64,000 nt of DNA from Sorghum bicolor (lineage: Eukaryota; Streptophyta; Magnoliopsida; Poales; Poaceae). The stretch is from NCBI RefSeq assembly GCF_000003195.3, contig NC_012876.2, forward strand, positions 60,072,407 through 60,136,406. Reading direction: 5' to 3'. The position numbers and the translations under genes were made by a program. The notes beneath the pieces are model-generated. The model was not told where the DNA came from, did no database searches, and saw nothing but the letters and a program-made list of their open reading frames with translations. This document shows positions 32,710-43,883 of the stretch, piece by piece (position 1 is the first letter of the stretch; every line of letters begins with the position of its first letter).

Positions 32710-34195
32710 CTGATCACACATTCCAATTCGACTCGTCGATCGTGCGTGATTTGGGATGCTATACGAGGGATTCGTTGCCGGCTGCTGCTGCTGCTGCTCT
32801 CTGTCAGTGTTCACCCATCCAGTTCGTTGATCGTGCTTTTTATTTTATTTAGTATTTGTGTTGCTTGCTATATACTGTACTGTTTTACTTAGTTCCTTGA
32901 TTGTATGATGAGCTAGGCGTACGTGTTGGATTATACTGTATTTGCTGGACTGGAGCTGAATAAGGATGGATCAGACTTTGTTTAGTTTGTGCAAGCTCAT
33001 GAGCGCGATCGATCGAGCATTGTCAGTGGTTGTTGTAATGCAGTATTGTAATCTTTGTTATTATGTACGTCCACTTGTACCATACCACTGGAATCAATCA
33101 ATCAATGCAAGAATCTACGTGTACCACCAACGTCTGATGCTTGCACCGCACCTCTACTTAATTATATTTTTATTGTATGTTCTCTACCTTTCTTGTTTGA
33201 TGTTTGCTATATTGATTTTTTTTTTCTATAAATCTAATTAAACTTGAAATTTTTTAACTTCTCGAGAAAAGTAGTTGGATTTTTTTTTTCATTTTAAATT
33301 GTTTGGGGCCATTCAGTACAAGATTGAAAGAAGTGAATGCAAGAGGATAGCATCCTACACTACATCACAAGTGACTTGGTGATGCTATAGTAGAGAGGAG
33401 GCTCTCGTGAGGCAAATTTGTCCTAAGTTGAATCCTAGAAACCACATGTGCAGAAAAAATCACATGACTTGTGACTTCACCGGTGTGATTCTCTTAGAAT
33501 TAAAAACACTTCTGCTATTTTTATGACCGGTTTTCAATTTTTGAAAAAATGTCTTTATTTAGAGGCCGGCCACCTTACTGACTGTAAGCAAAATAGCACG
33601 CAACGAAGTCCATTTAGTGATTTCGGTGACTAACTGATGACATGATCAATTAGAGTACTGTTGTGGGATTTATACAAGGTGCTAGTCCTATTGATGCAAG
33701 GATGGACTTGGACAAGGCAACAATGTGATCAACACCCTAAGCAAATGACAAGGAGCTACCTTAAAGATCATTGAAAACAAGCAAGAAGTCCAAGATTTAG
33801 TGGAAGAAACTCTGAATGAAATGACGTGAAGAACTGAAGTCAAGAGAGCAATAGGGTGCCTCCATGGTAGCAGTCCACGGAGGTCAGTTAGAGTCTTTTT
33901 GGACTTAAAACTTTTCCAAAATGCATACTTATCTCCATTGCTTAAACTCACAGTATTTGGACCAGATCAAACATCGATCCAGTTGAGACCATGTTTTACA
34001 GTTTGCTTTGGTTCAACCCTTTGAACCGCCATGCTTAAAACCTTAAATAGAACGATATGTATAGCTGAGTGATGACAACCCTTCTTAACAACCATGTGAT
34101 GGGTTAATGGGTACAAACCCTCGTCTTGCACTTTGGCTGCCCATTTTTTCTTAGATTCTATCCCTACCCACCATTTGGTCCATTCTTTCCCTCTT
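32710..34195. other. 3' region of DCR-like gene and intergenic
   Basis: The DCR-like 3' UTR probably runs to about 33000-33120 (AATAAGG near 32958, CAATCAATCAATGCAAG near 33094). Beyond, 33590-33950 looks like decayed repeat sequence (TGATGACATGATCAATTAG, GCAACAATGTGATCAACACC), which I believe to be retrotransposon-derived but cannot classify. No gene seen. Confidence 0.45.
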
Positions 34196-34535
34196 CGCGC
34201 GTCAACACCCCATTTCTTAGTGGCTCATATCTCGTTAGTCTATTGTCTCTCCTCATTTGCTTAAATTATGTGTCTATGTGTCATCTGATGCCAGCACCTG
34301 GTTTCTTAGTGGTTCATTGGTTTCGTCACCTATTCTGCTCTTTCTCTTTCCGTGCGTTAATGCCCACATATCTCATTGGTCCCGTCACTTACTCCACGCG
34401 TCAACACTTGTTTTCTTAGTGGCCACCTTCTGCACGCCAACGCCTGGTTTCTTAGCGGCTCACCCTCCACGTGTCAATGCCCAATCTCTTAGCGGCTCAC
34501 CCTCCGCATGTCAACGCTTGATTTCTTAGTGGCTC
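34196..34535. repeat. Degenerate minisatellite, units of roughly 35-45 bases
   Basis: Recurring blocks of the form CGTCAACRCYTGRTTTCTTAG followed by YGGCTCAYYCTCC occur at least six times, the last four close together (34393-34535). Units vary by substitution and insertion. The open frames across it are a consequence of the repeat. Confidence 0.7.
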
Positions 34536-35185
34536 ATTAGTTCCCTTTTTGTGTTAAAAAGCTCTTGCAGATTCAACTAGCTTTGTTCGGTTTGATTGCA
34601 GATCCAATCTTTTAAGTGAACCGAACCGACCGGGGTCCTAGTGGCAAAGCCTTTTTTTCTCTCCTCGAGGTCATTCTTCTAACTTATATATCTTTATCTT
34701 TGTTTGGACTTTTCCTATAGGCTTAATGCAACTATGCCACTGTACTTTCTTGTTTACTATTTCATTGTTTACCATCTTTGAAAGGATATAATACACTCAG
34801 GGAGTGGTTTGAATTGTGATTTTACAAACTCTTTTAAAAATTATTGTTTAGTCGGGTTCACCCATATGTCTAAGTTGACAAAATGTGATTATTGTAGCAC
34901 ACAATTTTTTTTTGCAACTAGTATGACAATTCTTAGAAACTAAACTGTTAAATCTTGAAACAGAGGGTTAGGAAGACTCGATTCTTTCACGAGATATTGA
35001 AGTGTCTATTCTTCACTAGCTTCATAGCAGCACCTAGTTTTTTTAATGATTCTATATTATTTTCTAGTTTAAGAAAAAGTGTTATATAGTTTTAATAGAA
35101 AAAACATTTCACGTTCATAAAACTGTTCTAAGTTCAAGTGAAATGACTTCCTAGCTTGAGTAGAAAAAAAATCACCTTAATGAAA
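34536..35185. other. Intergenic, no gene seen
   Basis: AT-rich unique-looking sequence with short homopolymer runs. No ORF with a domain, no clear TE ends. Confidence 0.55.
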
Positions 35186-35188
35186 TAT

Positions 35189-35298
<110 letters not shown>

Positions 35299-35559
35299 CA
35301 ATGTACCACTACAAAATCAAGAAGATACTAGGAAATTATAAAAAGAGAAAAAGAAAGAAAGAAGAAGAAAAAGAATTATCACAAAAGAAATGTGTGAGAA
35401 AAGGGCCAGGGTCCAAAGAGATGTTGAAGCTCCCTTTCGGTCCAAAGAGATGAAGCTCCGTGCGGAGGTGCGGGTGCGCTCGCATCGCATCGCATGGGAG
35501 CTGATTGGCTGACCTGCACTGGGCTACCCCCCGTCTAGTGCTCCACGGTTCACCCGGCG

Positions 35560-35985
35560 TGCGCTCTCCCTGTGTCTCTCCCCCCTCTCTGCGCCGCCGC
35601 CGCCGCCCTACGCCAGGTGCCGAGCCCTTTGTTGGCCACCGATCCACGCCGCCGCACGCGGCCCGCGCCCGCGCCCGCGCCTGTCACCTCCGCGGCTCCG
35701 GCCTCCGTGCCTTGGCCGTCTACCGCCAGGACTGCTGGCCGCCCCTGCCTCTGCCTGCCGCCCTGCCCTGTCCCGGTGTGCGGTGTCCCCTGTGGGCTGC
35801 GCCCTGCGCCCTGCCGGACGACCGCCCAGCGGCCAGCGCCCAGACGCGCTCGGAGCCCCCTGTCGTCTGTCGCCCAGAAGCCCTGCGGGACTACCGCCCA
35901 GGACTGCTGCCGCCTGCGGCCCAGGGGCACTGCTGCGGCCTGTCCGGGTCCGCCAGGGGCAGGAGCAGGGGAGCCGGGAGTGAAG
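35560..35985 (+). other. Probable 5' untranslated exon of the UCH37-like gene
   Basis: A GC-rich, CpG-rich block with (GCC)n ends at a good donor (GTGAAG|GTATGT, 35986). The next acceptor (CTGCAG, 36534-36539) is followed by 21 untranslated bases and the ATG at 36561. Start of transcription is unknown; CT-rich sequence around 35575-35590 fits a plant leader. ORFs through this exon in three frames lack domains; a coding role was not supported. Confidence 0.5.
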
Positions 35986-36560
35986 GTATGTATTCCTTCA
36001 ATTTTAGTAGTTCAGTACTTCAGTTCTTATTTTGTCTTGATTTCAACTGCTAATTGTACCGTACTATTAATTATATAGTTCAAGAATTTCTCTGGATTTG
36101 CAAACTTTGCTTGAGAAGTTTTATTTTCTGTGATATACGTGTGTGTATATATATATGGTCCTATAAGCTGTAGCTTTTGGATTTTGGTCACTAAGATTTG
36201 GCCATCAGGATTTGGCCCTAGTCTTGGCCAAATCCTGGCCTGGGTTCGCCACTGCTGATATGTGAAACCTATAGCATCCGGACGCTTACTTAAAGCTACT
36301 TTAGCTACTTGTATTCGGATCTAATTTAGTTATACCATCCCCCAAAAAAATTACAAGTGTATACCATCTCAAAAAATTACTTTGATTTTTTAGGCAAAAT
36401 TATTGGGTGTTCATGTGTACACACATGTCCTTTACTCATTTACTGGGTCCACCCCTGCTTTTATACTCCTAGACTATCCGGTACCACTAGTTTCTGTATT
36501 TCCAGAATGCATCTTTACTGTTACGATTTCTGTCTGCAGGCTTGGAGCAAGCCTCTCAAC

Positions 36561-39381
36561 ATGTCGTGGGCCGCAATAGAGAATGATCCTGGTAAATTTA
36601 TTTTCTGTTGCCAAAAGTCTATACATTTGTTTGGTTATACATTGCAAGTTTTTTCTTTTTTAGCACATGTTCCAAGCATGGCACAATGATATGGGTTCAT
36701 CATTGGCCCTGATTGAGTGATTGCCCTTTTTTAACCAATTGCTTGTATAAGAAAAATCTACTATAAGACTATGTGCATTTTGTATAGAGGATCCATACCG
36801 GTCATGTTGATTGATGACTGCCAAATGTCATTTTATTTTCATTGAATGTAGATACTATTGGATTGGACCAACCTGCATTAGCAGTGTTTCATACTGCATT
36901 ACAAAGATAAGCTTTTTATAACAGTATACATGCGAGTTGCAACCTGCTTTAGTAAGGTTGGAAAATTGAGATGTATATGCCTGCCTGCATACACCTGTTG
37001 CACCTAATGAAGAGCAGCCATGTCTTTTAGGACACTGCCTTGAAGTAACACAATGCTAATTCTCAAATTCGAGTTCAAAGAATTTCTGCCTTTTCATTTT
37101 GGGTTGCCTCAGAGTAACACAATACTCATTCTCAATTGAGAATTCCATGTATTTTTGCTTTTTTATATTGAGCTGTCACAAGAAGCTCCTGTCTTTGGCT
37201 AGTGGCGAAGCTACGTTGTAGCTTATGGGTGCACATGCACCCATAAAAAATTGAAAAATCAATACTAGAATCAAAATTTCACCATGATTTTAGCTTAAAT
37301 TTTCACACCTGTAAGACAAATGCACCACCCTCTAATATGCTCTAGTTTCGCCACTGTCTTCGGCATTTGCAATGGAGTGGGAGGAAAACAAAATTCTAGA
37401 TCCTAAACCTCTCTTCCTCCCTATATTATACATATGTGAACTAGCCCACACTGTTAATTTCTTTTCTCACATTGTAACTGATTGGCCTTTTTTTTTCCTG
37501 GCAAGGGAAGAAATAACTCATGAGCTTTCATATCTTGTATATTCAGGTGTTTTTACAGAACTGTTGCAGCAGATGCAACTGAAGGGTCTTCAAGTAAGTA
37601 ATCAGCTATCTTGACTCTGAGTCTTTGTTCTTGATAAAGGTAGATAGTTAGCAAACAGTCACCCCACCTTTTTAATTTATATACAGTAAGATCGGGAGTC
37701 TGTTGAATTTGATATATGCTTACATCTTACCGAAGTGAGCATACAATGCACCTTTTCTTGTTAGTGGAACGAATTGTAAGAAATTATCCACACAGGTATT
37801 AGAACCAAGAATATCTGGCAATGTTTTGCTTGTTTAATACTTTCATTACTTTGTCACAGGTATTGCCTGATATAACTGTGATGATTGTATGGTAAAACAG
37901 CCATAGTGAGTTGTCAATGTCCTTTTAAACATATAAATGGCCATCAGATTAGTTTAGCCTAGCTTTTTAGGCTGCCTGCCCTGAACCATGTAAGTGGCTT
38001 TTTACAAAACCACAACAAACATGCTGTAATCTAGGCATACTCAGATAGTGAAATAGTGAAACAGTGACAGGCGTTTCCCCTTCATCTATTGATCCCTGTA
38101 GCTTGTTCTTGTACTTTTCAAGCTTTTAGTTGTTTCTAATAATAAAACTACATATAGTATGTGGCAACATAGAACAGAAATTTATTTTTTGCAAAACAAG
38201 AGTGAGGCTCTCCTATTTGGCTATTTCTTCTTTTTTGTGAAACTTGACATTTCTTTTACATATTAAAAAATCGTGCAGATATGCTATCTTATATTTTTCA
38301 TTATCAGGTCGATGAACTCTACTCACTTGACCTGGATGCTCTCAGTGATCTTCAGTATGTTATCCTACATCTAGCATTAATGTGAATGCCATTATTTTTC
38401 TGAGTTAACAGAACCTAATTTGTGTTGGCATTTGCCAGGCCAATCTATGGGCTAATAGTGCTATACAAATGGCGACCTCCGGAAAAGGATGAGCGTCCTG
38501 TCATCAAGGATGCAATCCCAAACCTTTTCTTTGCCAACCAGGTCAGAAGCATTCAAGTTGGCAAGCAACGACTCCCACCTTTATTCATTTGACTTCATGT
38601 TCTTAACTTGCAGATAATTAACAACGCTTGTGCAACCCAAGCTATCCTTTCAGTTCTCTTGAACTCTCCTGGCATCACCCTTAGTGATGAGCTTAAAAAG
38701 CTGAAGGAATTTGCAAAGGATTTGCCACCTGAGCTCAAAGGATTGGCTATAGTCAATTGTGCAAGCATTCGCATGCTAAACAACTCGTTTGCAAGGTCAG
38801 AGGTCTCTGAGGAGCAGAAACCACATAGCAAGGACGACGATGTATACCATTTCATAAGCTATGTTCCAGTGGATGGCGTCTTGTATGAGCTTGATGGGCT
38901 AAAGGAAGGACCAATAAGCCTGGGAAAATGCCCAGGTGGTATTGGTGATGCAGGGTGGCTTAGGCTAGTGCAACCTGTGATTAAAGAGCACATTGACATG
39001 TTCTCTCAGAATGAGATAAGATTCAGTGTGATGGCAATCTTAAAGAACCGGAAGGAGATGTTCACAGTGGAGCTCAAAGACCTTCAGAGGAAGAGGGAGA
39101 GCCTCTTGCAACAGATGGGTGACCCTTCTGCGATCAGGCACGTGCCATCTGTTGAGCAGTCGCTAGCGGAGGTGGCAGCTCAGATCGAGTCTGTGACAGA
39201 GAAGATCATAATGGAGGAAGAGAAGTCGAAGAAGTGGAAGACGGAGAACTTGAGGAGGAAGCATAACTACGTGCCGTTCCTGTTCAATTTCCTCAAGATT
39301 CTTGAGGAGAAGCAGCAGTTGAAGCCCCTGATAGAGAAGGCAAAGGCGAAGCAGAAGTCTCACGGCCCAAGTGCTAGGTGA
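36561..39381 (+). CDS. UCH37: Ubiquitin C-terminal hydrolase, UCH37/UCHL5 type
   Basis: Five coding exons: 36561-36591, 37547-37593, 38308-38354, 38439-38541 and 38614-39381, all with GT-AG introns in agreeing phases, giving 331 residues; human UCHL5 is about 329. It begins [20 protein letters not shown]. The peptidase C12 site is complete: oxyanion Gln76 and nucleophile Cys82 ([16 protein letters not shown]), His155 ([11 protein letters not shown]) and Asp170 ([11 protein letters not shown]). The crossover loop is the acidic/basic stretch around 137-151. The C-terminal ULD-type tail, a coiled coil (about 225-300) then [15 protein letters not shown], binds the proteasome (RPN13) or INO80 complex in animals and fungi. 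The enzyme removes ubiquitin from proteasome-bound chains in nucleus and cytosol. Start chosen because MSW opens UCH37 proteins. A MITE sits in the first coding intron. Confidence 0.94.
37201..37355. mobile_element. Small MITE in an intron of the UCH gene
   Basis: Ends AGTGGCGAAGCTA and TAGTTTCGCCACT are inverted with one mismatch; 155 bases. Target duplication is unclear. It lies between the first two coding exons and should be spliced out. A possible relative with GACGAAGCTAG and CTGGCTTCGTTTC ends is at about 47983-48253. Confidence 0.6.
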
Positions 39382-40022
39382 AAAAAGCTGCGATGCACCT
39401 ACAGTCTCTTTTAGTTGGGGGTTTCTTGTAGAGATTGGGCCTGTGTCCCTTGTTTTCTTGGCCAGTGTTTGAACCTTATGCTTACCCCTAGTTTTAGGTA
39501 GCGCACAAATGTCTGCCGTTACATATTCAGGTGAATGAATCTTGGCATGGCGAGTGCCCCGTGGACTGTATGCAGTCATACTGTATGAAACCATGCATGA
39601 TTTACCCAGTTTTTTTTTTCCTGGCAAACTAATGGTGTCATTTGCTGACACATGTCAAGCCTTGTTTGTTTCTGAAACGTAGAGGATGACGTAATCACGA
39701 ACATGTCTACTCCTCCGGTTTGCCCTAGATTCCTGCAGCGCATCGTACGATTTGTTTCACACCACCCTGTGCTTTCCTGGAACAATGCAGATCCTTTTTT
39801 TTTGTTTTTTTTTTTCTTGACAGCACACGTAGCCCATAAGTCTGTTGTAGAAGCGTCCAACCGCATAACCGGAAGTACCGGTCAATGCTTGAGAGCCTTC
39901 CAAAGTTTCCTTTTTGACTAATAATACTATTTATTAAGGGCAATGCAGATCCCATTTAACCGACCTGAGAAAGCATAACCACACGAGTTTTTGTCTTCTC
40001 CTGTGCATAACCACACGAGTTT
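39382..40022. other. UCH 3' UTR and intergenic
   Basis: 3' UTR probably to about 39545 (GTGAATGAATCTTGG). Then T-rich sequence and a direct repeat of GCATAACCACACGAGTTT near 39973 and 40005. No gene. Confidence 0.5.
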
Positions 40023-40103
40023 TGTCTTGCTCGTGTTTATCAGTTGAGTACGTACGGCGCTCGCACACAACAAGATAATCAACTGATAAACACGAGCAAG
40101 ACA
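40023..40103. repeat. Perfect 25-bp inverted repeat with 31-nt loop
   Basis: Arm 40023-40047 is the exact reverse complement of 40079-40103 (core TTGCTCGTGTTTATCAGTTG). The pairing stops on both sides after 25 bases. A transcript in either direction would fold into a hairpin. Confidence 0.85.
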
Positions 40104-40259
40104 CATAAATAAATTTGGCCTCTAGTGATGGAAAAATCACATCACACTCCTTGTGTGGTGGACATTAGGACAAATATCCCCAAAAGAAAAATCTTCAACA
40201 AACTAGACGTGTCATGAGCGGTTCATGTGTATAGAACAACCTAGGCGATCCCCCACCTA

Positions 40260-42061
40260 GCACTCAGATCAAGCCAAGAGGTTAGCAGCCAAGGTTCAAA
40301 AACTTGAGGGGTCCTCAATTCCTAGCAAGCTCAAATTTCTAATCTCAAAAAAGCATTGATCATGTCAAAACAATCATCTCCTTTTTGAAAATTCTAGAGG
40401 AATGCAGGGACCTATCATTATTGGAGTGGACTTTCAAAAAATAAATAAAAATGGAGGTCAAGCTTTTGTCCTTGCTTCACCAACAACGAATTTATTGGAA
40501 GTAGCATAGCTCTATCAAGTGGGTGACGCTTGGGGGTGCACCAACACACTTCTATCAAGCCAATGCCACTGTCATTTAGAAGAAACATTATTGTCTCCCT
40601 TGTTAACTCATCTAGCACTAAGGTTACTGATCACCACAGGAAAAGCAACCCTTCTCTAAGATGATACCCCTACTGGGATTAATGACTTCAAGCATATTTC
40701 TCTTATAAATTGTTCTATGAAGGTTATTGCTAAGATTTTGGCAAATAGGCATCAAAGTCTTATTTAGCAAATTGTCCATGAAAATTAATATGGCTTCGTA
40801 AAGACAATGACATTTCAAAATTGTCTAGCTTGGTCTCTAGAACACCTTCACCTTTGTCATCATTCTGGAAGAGAACTTATCATTTTAAAGCTTCATTTTG
40901 AAAGTCCTTTGATAAGGTGGAGCATGCAACTGTGTTGTAGATAATTGCAAGCTAAGGATTTCGGCACTAAGTGGCTAAACTGGACTAATTCTAGCACATC
41001 CTCAACCCTTCTAAATAGGATACCTGAAAAGACCTTTCATTGTCGCCGAGAAGTTAGGCAAGTGGATCCACTCTATCCTCTCATTTTTGTTTTAGATGTA
41101 GATCCCTCATAATCAATTTTCAACAAGGCAACCTTTCATAGTTTGTTGAAGCTGTCAATCTCTCTTTAGTGTACATCTGATTTTCCAATAATCCAATATG
41201 TTAATGACACTTTAATTATTATGGAAGCTTGTGGTCTCTAGATTTTTACACTAAAAAACTTTCCCAATTTGTTTGCAGTCTTGGCAAGTTTAAAAATAAT
41301 TTTCTCTTATTCTATGATGGTACCAATTAATGTCAGTTGGAAGAGATTAACTATTCTAGCTTCCACCTTTGGCTGCTCAGTTGGATCCCTGCCTTTTACT
41401 TATCTTGGCTTGCCTTTGGCTTCTCCAAACCAAGGGTAGTGGGCTTCTTGCCTGTGGTCACTCGTCATGAACAAAGATTAGCCTCAATTTCTAGATTTCT
41501 AACTTATTGTTTAAGACTATAGTTGACCAATGTAGTATTTTCATCCATGCCTACCTTCTATGTGTGCACTTTCAATTTACATACTATGGTGATTGAGCAA
41601 ATAGATATACAAGGGACAGACTAATGCCAAAACACCACCCATAGTAGCCTAGACTATAGCGTGTAAGCCACAAGCTAAAGGTGTTTGGGGTGTGTTAAAC
41701 CTCAAGAGATAGAATGATGCCTTACTTATGAAAAAAACTTCATATTTTTTAGTAAAGTCAATTTGCCCTATGCTTGTCTTAAATGGGGAAGCACTACTTT
41801 AATGGCAAGCTACCAAGTCATGTTATGAAAGGTTCCTTTTAGTGGAGGGATGTTCTCATACTTTTGTTAACTTACAAAGGGATTTCTTCAATTACTGTTC
41901 TCATACTTCGAATGTTAATTCACACAAACCTCCCTCCTAGCAAATTTTCTCCATACTGTAGCACAATGAGTAAGAGTACGACAGATATTTATGGTCGGTC
42001 TCAAAATAAGTTTGAAAGGACGAATGAGCTACTATCTTTGCAGAGGGCATTGTTGAGATAA
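40260..42061 (+). pseudogene. Decayed LINE (L1-type) ORF2 fragment
   Basis: Across several frames with many stops, plus-strand translation gives recognisable L1-type RT pieces: RRNIIVSLVNSSSTKVTDH (linker), FKPISLINCSMKVIAKILAN (RT motif), RREVRQVDPLYPLIFVL (RQGDPLSPLLF-like), YVNDTLII in place of the YADD/FADD box, SLPFTYLGLPLASP (post-RT motif) and a downstream zf-RVT-type region (GKLPSHVMKGSFWWRDVL-like, with disruptions) to about 42061. No endonuclease start and no tail were found. Old and inactive; much more decayed than the LINE at 58079. Confidence 0.75.
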
Positions 42062-43243
42062 TAATCAATCTCTCTCCATATCTACCATAAAAAATAGACG
42101 CCTTTGCTACATATAAGTATTTTTATATTAGATTGATTGATAACAACATACACCTTTCGACCCAGAATGATAAGCATATTTATTTAGAGAAAAGTCAAAT
42201 TTTAGAAACTTTGACCAACAATTAGTCAAATTCTATATGAGTTTTAGACATAAAATTTGTGCCTACAGATTCGTATTTAAAGTGTCTTTAAAACGGTGTT
42301 GATTCTTTTTTTAAAAAGAGTAAAACTCAGCTTTTAAGAAAGCAAGGTAGCTACAAGAGTATCGCCAGGGTGACCGGCTTACAAGACAAAAGCAAGTTCA
42401 GGTTCAACTGCAAGAGCTACAATTAAAATTCTTCAATAGTGTTGATTCTTTAGAAAATTACAATATATTACAAGATGAATCAAGAGATGAGATATATTAT
42501 GTATGTCTTTTTTATTCCAATCAAAATATGCTTTTCATTCTCTAGGAGACAGTGAGTAAAACGTTTGCACGGTTGAGAGGATCAAAACGAGTAAGCAGCC
42601 ATGTGCGCGTCACTTGTTCACAGATAGATTATGGGCGTGTGTGGCACACCATTGTGACTGTTTACTTAATTTCGATTCCTGAGGTGGATACTAGTTAACC
42701 ACTGCTAGGGCAAAAAAAGATAAACAGAAGAGCCTCTTGATCGTCCTGGATAACACCTCGTACAACATGTCCTACAATAATGTTTGTGTTTGAAGTTTGA
42801 ACACAAGTAGCTACTAGCACAGTCCACAGGCTCATGCATGCACATTTCTATATCCTAGTGGTGGCCAGTCCATGACAGCACACAAAAGTGCAGTAATCGA
42901 TCGGTAGATCAGGAAGGAAGTGGCCATACAGGTCAGTGACCCTGCTTTGACAAACTTAGTCTTGTTTATGTTTATGTAGGAGTATATATATTTTTATTCA
43001 GAATAGAGTATGTAGATGCTCTGCACATTGCTTTGCTGAGCTTATGCCTGCTGGGAGAGAAGCAATCAAATGGAGATTTTCTTATATATTCCATCCGAAG
43101 CAGGAAGGTCCTTGCCATACCTAATTAAACAAAAATTTGAGCTGCTGGGACATGCATGATTGGACTAAAATACACCAACAAATATATTCTGTTCTTCCAT
43201 AGTTACATTAGCCTTCTTGGCCCAGAGAGGGAGGGAGATGCTC
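42062..43243. other. Intergenic, no gene seen
   Basis: AT-rich sequence upstream of the zinc-finger gene. I see no domain, no clear inverted ends, and no RNA gene. Confidence 0.55.
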
Positions 43244-43487
43244 GGCCTTGTTTAGTTCTAAAAAAATTTGCAAAATAGAAATTATAGCACTTTCATTTGT
43301 ATTTGACAAATATTGTCCAATCATAAACTAACTAGGCTCAAAAGATTCGTCTTACAAATTACAGACAAACTGTGCAATTAGTTATTATTTTTATATATAT
43401 TTAATGGTTCATGCATGCGCGCTGTAAGATTCGATGTGACGGAGAATCTTTTTTTTTTTGCAAAATTTTTTGGAACTAAACAAGGCC
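43244..43487. mobile_element. Tourist-like MITE (GGCCTTGTTTAGTTC family)
   Basis: Ends GGCCTTGTTTAGTTCTAAAA and GGAACTAAACAAGGCC; 244 bases; internal TTTGACAAATATTGTCC and AAAAGATTCGTCTTAC blocks shared with the other copies. The flanking triplets (CTC, ATA) no longer match. It ends about 400 bases before the start codon of the STOP1-like gene. Confidence 0.85.
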
Positions 43488-43636
43488 ATACTAGGGTGCA
43501 TATATATATTTAACACTAGTTAGTGTATAATATTTCTGACATGTACTAGTAAGTCTCATGCACAACAGTGTGTCAGCTTTCGGGCTGGGTGTCATTTGAG
43601 GGAGGCTTCAAGTAGGGATGTTGTCAAGTGACGCCG

Positions 43637-43660
43637 AACCCCAACCCCAACCCCAACCCC
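43637..43660 (-). repeat. Four tandem GGGGTT units (G-quadruplex capable)
   Basis: Plus strand (AACCCC)4; the minus strand has four G4 runs separated by TT, the textbook quadruplex arrangement. It lies about 225 bases upstream of the STOP1-like ATG. Confidence 0.9.
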
Positions 43661-43883
43661 AGTTGACCTACTCACAATTCCCCACTTCGATCCATCCCGT
43701 CTCCGTCTCCGGCCACGCGAAATGCCCTTCTTATCTCCATTGACCCAGCTAGCTCGATTTCACCCTCTTCTCAAATAGAGCTCCCGCCCGGCCGGCCCCT
43801 AGATTTCATATCGCATGCGTAGAAACATCAACCGCGAGCTAATTCAATGAGGCTGAGCTGAGATCGCCGAGAAAGTAGCTGCC

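Noticed and set aside
31867..32814. 315-codon minus-strand ORF and a 242-codon Arg/Ser-rich plus-strand ORF
   Set aside because: Shadows of the GC-rich DCR-like second exon; compositional bias removes stops in other frames.
34196..34535. CRISPR-like array
   Set aside because: Units are degenerate, have no unique equal-length spacers and lie in a plant nuclear genome; a minisatellite explains them.
35505..36078. 182-codon and 168-codon ORFs in the GC-rich block upstream of UCH
   Set aside because: Pro/Ala/Arg low-complexity frames over a probable 5' untranslated exon. They end in the intron and do not join in frame to the MSW start.
43637..43660. Interstitial telomere repeat
   Set aside because: The unit is GGGGTT, not the plant telomere TTTAGGG.
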